Positions 60,656 through 64,000 of a DNA stretch of 64,000 bases are shown one piece after another (position 1 is the first letter of the stretch; each line of letters starts with the position of its first letter). The stretch lies in contig CANNZV010001474.1 of assembly GCA_947561585.1 (NCBI GenBank), positions 87,766-151,765 on the forward strand. The letters are read 5' to 3'. The stretch comes from Caprella mutica. Its lineage: Eukaryota; Arthropoda; Malacostraca; Amphipoda; Caprellidae. A program made the position numbers and the translations under genes. The notes under the pieces were generated by a model. It did not search any database and was not told the DNA's origin. It saw only the letters and a program-made list of their open reading frames with translations.

Positions 60656-63478
60656 TTAAAATAAATGTCGTTTTACTAATTTCTTTGAACGATTTTGTTT
60701 TTTGATTTTTTTAGCTTCCCTTCTACTTTTTGAAACATCTGATTTGTTAAGATACCTAATCCGAAAATATGTCCTACATCTAAAATAAAACTCTACTACC
60801 TCTATGGGAAGATCAACAATAGCCACAGCAGCACTAGTGAGGTTTGTGACCGAATTAGATTCAATTTTAATGCAATTTTGATCATTCTCGAGCTCATTGT
60901 GATGACTCCTAAATAACGTTTCAAGTTTTTCAAATTTAGGTTTCTCACTATCTGCAATTCTTTTAAGTCCCCCTCTATTTTTGAATTCAATGAAGTCATC
61001 TTTAGTCATATCATAAGAAGCTAACCCACCCAAGTTTCTATATTTATTACTGAATTTTTGTACCAAAAACCCTAGAACATAATCAAATCCATCTTCCTCT
61101 TTATCTAGAGCAGTGTTATCGGATAACAGTAACGTTTCTACATCACATAGATCAATATTGGTTTTAGGTGGTTTCTTAATAGGAGAACTGAGATTATTCA
61201 AAGAACTAAGACTAGACACGACAATATCATCTTTATCTTATAGCTCTGTGTTTGATGCCACAGAAGTCAAACATTCATGCTTATTAACTATGATGACCCT
61301 TTTCATTCTTTGTTTGAATGCAAGTGCATCAGGGTGATCATAATTTCCATCCATTTGCCTAATTAATCCAAAGAGATGCTCTAGTACATCTTGGTTCAAT
61401 CGTCTAGTTAAAATGTATCTGAATTTGAACGTTTCTTTGAGATCATTGAAAAGATTAGAGATGGATTTGGAACTTATGATCACCCCATACATAAATTTGA
61501 ATTTTCTATTATTAACAGTTGCATTTTTCATGTTATCAATCATTGTGGATAATATCTTGGCTTGTTCTTTGCTATTTGTGAAGCCGTTATCAGATTTATT
61601 ATTGAAAGAACTATTCATTACATCGAACCAGTCATTCGTATCTTTAATGAATTGAGCAGTTTGGACCTAAGTGGGAGATTCAAGTTCATTTTTCGTTATA
61701 CCTAAGTACATCAGCGCATCATATACGCTGTTAAAAAGTAACTGGGCTGCAAGCCGTACCTTCTGCCTACCATTACCCACAACAGTGAGGTTATCCATGC
61801 CGATTTTATGACAAATGTTCAGCTCTCCAGATTGGTGCTGTAGCAATTCAAATAAAGGGGCGGAATTTATAAATTTATCATTGATTTTTATACCATAATC
61901 TAATAAATTATTTCTAATTAACTTTAATAGATGTGGCACATCAGCAAAGGCATGTATAACCCTAACTGCAGAAGGGTGTGGGAAGTTTGGCTTTTCTTCA
62001 GTTACATTAAGGGCCTTGAACAGACCTTGATTACTCCCACCTAGGTCACAGACTATTCCATACACAGAAAATCCACTGTCTTCTAGTCTTTGTATTATTG
62101 AACTTAAAATTGTAGGAGTCATATCTGAATTGTATTGATAGTATACTGGTTGTTTCCAGTTATTCAAAATTCCCCTTGCCATACAAACCTGAACTTTGTC
62201 ATAGTCAGGATAAGTGCTATCGGAGGCTCTATCGTAAGAGTATTTAGGAGTCAAACTCATTTCGTCAAAACTCAACATGCAAACTCTCTCTCCTTTAGTC
62301 ATTGAAGATGATCTTATGGAGAGAATTTTAAAAACGATATTCAACAGGCCTGGCTCCACATTAATATTTTTGATGTATGCATTAAGTGAAGGAATTGATG
62401 GCAAGGGGAGTTTCAATTTTTTAATTGCATATTTATATGCTTTTGTTGAAACACTTCTGAATGCCAATCCTGAAACAATATCTTCTTCAGACCATTTTGC
62501 AACTTTTTTACCTGTAAGTAATTTCCTGATTTGAATTTTAGAAAAGTAGGGAGATAACTTATTTTCTATTGAAATTAACGCATCTTCAGATGCTTTAGGA
62601 GCAAGCTTTAAAAATTGATGTTTCAAAGTATTATTGTCTCTAATTAAACTATTGATTTTAATTTTCTGATTTATTCTTTCATTATTTGAAGTGAGAAGTT
62701 TTTCCTCTAAAGAAGATACTCTATCATTGGCAATCAGAAGTGTCTCATAAATATTCTGGTTCAATTTATGGAAATCATAACAAGATTTCTTCCTACAGTA
62801 AATTATTAATATGTGAATTTGCATCAGAATCCAACCTCTGCGATGGTCCGGCAGATTCCATTCTCTGCGATGGTCCAGCAGAGTCTATTCTCTGCGATGG
62901 TTTGGCAGAGTCCATTCTCTGCGATGGTCCAGCAGAGTCCATTCTCTGCGATGGTCCAGCAGAGTCCATTCTCTGCGATGGTCCAGCAGAGTCCATTCTC
63001 TGTGATGGTCCAGCAGAGTCCATTCTCTGCGATGGTCCGGCAGAGTCCATTCTCTGCGATGGTCCGGCAGAGTCCATTCTCTGCGATGGTCCAGCAGAGT
63101 CCATTATCTGTGATGGTCCAGCAGAGTCCATTCTCTGCGATGGTGCGGCAGAGTCCATTCTCTGCGATGGTCCGGCAGAGTCAATTCTCTGCGATGGTCC
63201 GGCAGATTCCATTCTCTGCGATGGTCCAGCAGAGTCCATTCTCTGCGGTGGTCCGGCAGAGTCCATTCTCTGTGATGGTCCAGCAGAGTCCATTCTATGC
63301 GATGGTCCAGCAGAGTCCATTCTCTGCGATGGTCCAGCAGAGTCCATTCTCTGCGAGGGTCCGGCACAGTCCACCCTTAGAGATGTACCGGCAGAGTCTA
63401 TGATTTGCCCAGCTGATTCTTCCAGCAGACATAAAAATGTATCCCATGTTGCACTAGTTGGACCACTGATTTCCATAT
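60656..63478 (-). pseudogene. THAP9/P-element-like transposase, recently inactivated
   Basis: The minus-strand frame from 62792 to 60656 encodes a P-element-superfamily transposase interrupted only by two in-frame stops, TAG at 61667-61669 and TAA at 61238-61240. Order: coiled coil (KLNQNIYETLLIANDRVSSL... about codons 21-75 counted from 62824), a helical region, then the RNase H-like core with LSFDEMSL (Asp at codon 187), YGIVCDLGGSN (Asp at codon 260), FADVPHLLKLIRNN, and, beyond the first stop, TRRLNQDVLEHLFGLIR, which should carry the catalytic Glu. The C-terminal part ends in a Lys/Arg-rich tail. All three catalytic acidic residues appear present. Upstream, a 43-nt GT...AG gap (62793-62835) would join an exon (63478-62836, acceptor TTTTCAG) in frame. 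That exon holds a 27-bp minisatellite. The DNA-binding THAP zinc finger was not found, so the 5' end is missing or lies beyond the window. Confidence 0.85.
62830..63400. repeat. 27-bp minisatellite, about 20 copies
   Basis: Unit CTCTGCGATGGTCCAGCAGA then GTCCATT. The period is nine codons and four frames are open through it (for example ILCDGPAES on the plus strand, MDSAGPSQR on the minus strand). The minus-strand frame is the one compatible with the transposase exon on either side. Confidence 0.97.
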
Positions 63479-64000
63479 CTGAAAATTTTAATACAAAGTG
63501 GAAAGTTAAGTACCCTAACTTTGTAATAAAAAAAATTGAAATATATATCTGAAAACGAAATAAGAAACCCTCCTGCATAAAGAATTGCTTGGTTTCACAT
63601 ATTATATAATATATACTATTATAATTTTGTAAATACATACTCAAATAATATTGGCGAACATGTGGCTCAAAAGAACATAACCATTCATTTAATTAATTAG
63701 GACAAGGTGAATATTCATAAACTACAATTAATGGCAAAGACATTGGCCCCAATAATATCAACTGACATTATTTGGTATAAACTGAGCGAGAACCCTCTGA
63801 CTTACTTATAAAAGACAATTTACTTTGTTGAATAGATTTTTGGAATTCAATTTGATAAAAGAAGTGTTAAGCATTTAATGCAAAATTTTATAGTTATATT
63901 TGTGAGGCAGCCAAGTTGTTTAATATAGCTACCATCAATTGAAAATGGAAACCATAATCTAGCTGGTAATTAATGGGTGTTTTAATCTAGTGATATATAC
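63479..64000. other. AT-rich end of window
   Basis: No zinc-finger exon of the transposase and no element end recognised. If the P-like gene continues, its 5' exons should lie beyond 64000 on the minus strand. Confidence 0.4.

Noticed and set aside
62740..63552. Plus-strand frames with CDGPAESIL and SAMVQQSPF repeats
   Set aside because: Shadows of the 27-bp minisatellite. Only the minus-strand frame connects to recognisable transposase sequence.

Overview
The window looks like intergenic, transposon-dense DNA from an arthropod, most likely an insect. It is very AT-rich and has no rRNA, intact tRNA or CRISPR. The recognisable proteins are all mobile-element types common in insects: a THAP9/P-element-like transposase, a jockey-type non-LTR reverse transcriptase, a BEL/Pao gag zinc-knuckle fragment, a Tc1/mariner transposase, and a short domain resembling DUF4806. 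No intact host gene was identified. One pair of well-formed splice signals (58841-59491) may mark a host exon. The species cannot be named from the sequence.

Layout. 1-2.7 kb is plain AT-rich DNA. 2.7-7.45 kb holds a 4.27 kb element with 37-bp perfect inverted ends (2999-7270), nested in an older element. It carries several tandem arrays and two minus-strand exon-like pieces. From 7.5 kb to 15.3 kb runs arm A of a large, old inverted duplication whose other half, arm B, lies at 39.4-45.2 kb on the opposite strand. Because the arms are paralogous, each serves as the empty site for insertions in the other: a 2.38 kb TA-flanked element and a 741-bp TTAA-flanked piggyBac-type element in arm A; a Harbinger-like MITE and two foldback elements in or next to arm B. 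15.3-18.9 kb is a rearranged Tc1/mariner copy containing a 61-bp satellite and a tRNA-derived SINE. 19.7-20.2 kb is an 18-bp satellite. 22.2-24.3 kb is a decayed non-LTR retrotransposon followed by an A-tailed trimeric repeat. 25.0-25.9 kb is a 52-bp satellite. 26.5-29.8 kb is a 3.3 kb inverted-end element. 30.2-31.3 kb is a TA-flanked MITE. 36.2-37.4 kb is tandem and palindromic repeats. 37.7-41.5 kb holds two foldback elements back to back. 47-50.3 kb holds decayed LTR-retroelement pieces. 51-58.4 kb is sparse apart from MITEs. 60.7-63.5 kb is a P-element-like transposase pseudogene on the minus strand.

The most unusual theme is a recurring class of short 'word arrays': tandem or inverted runs of roughly 10-20 bp units, each locus using a different word. 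Several begin with TAGGGTC or with TGACCGG, and several sit as inverted pairs at the two ends of 0.2-3.3 kb segments. Two of the pairs have convincing target-site duplications of 7 and 10 bp. I read them as a diversified family of foldback transposons. The second notable result is a 106-bp block that is nearly identical between the two inverted arms although the surrounding arm sequence is much more diverged.

All homology statements rest on motif reading by eye. Identity levels are rough visual estimates unless a count is given.
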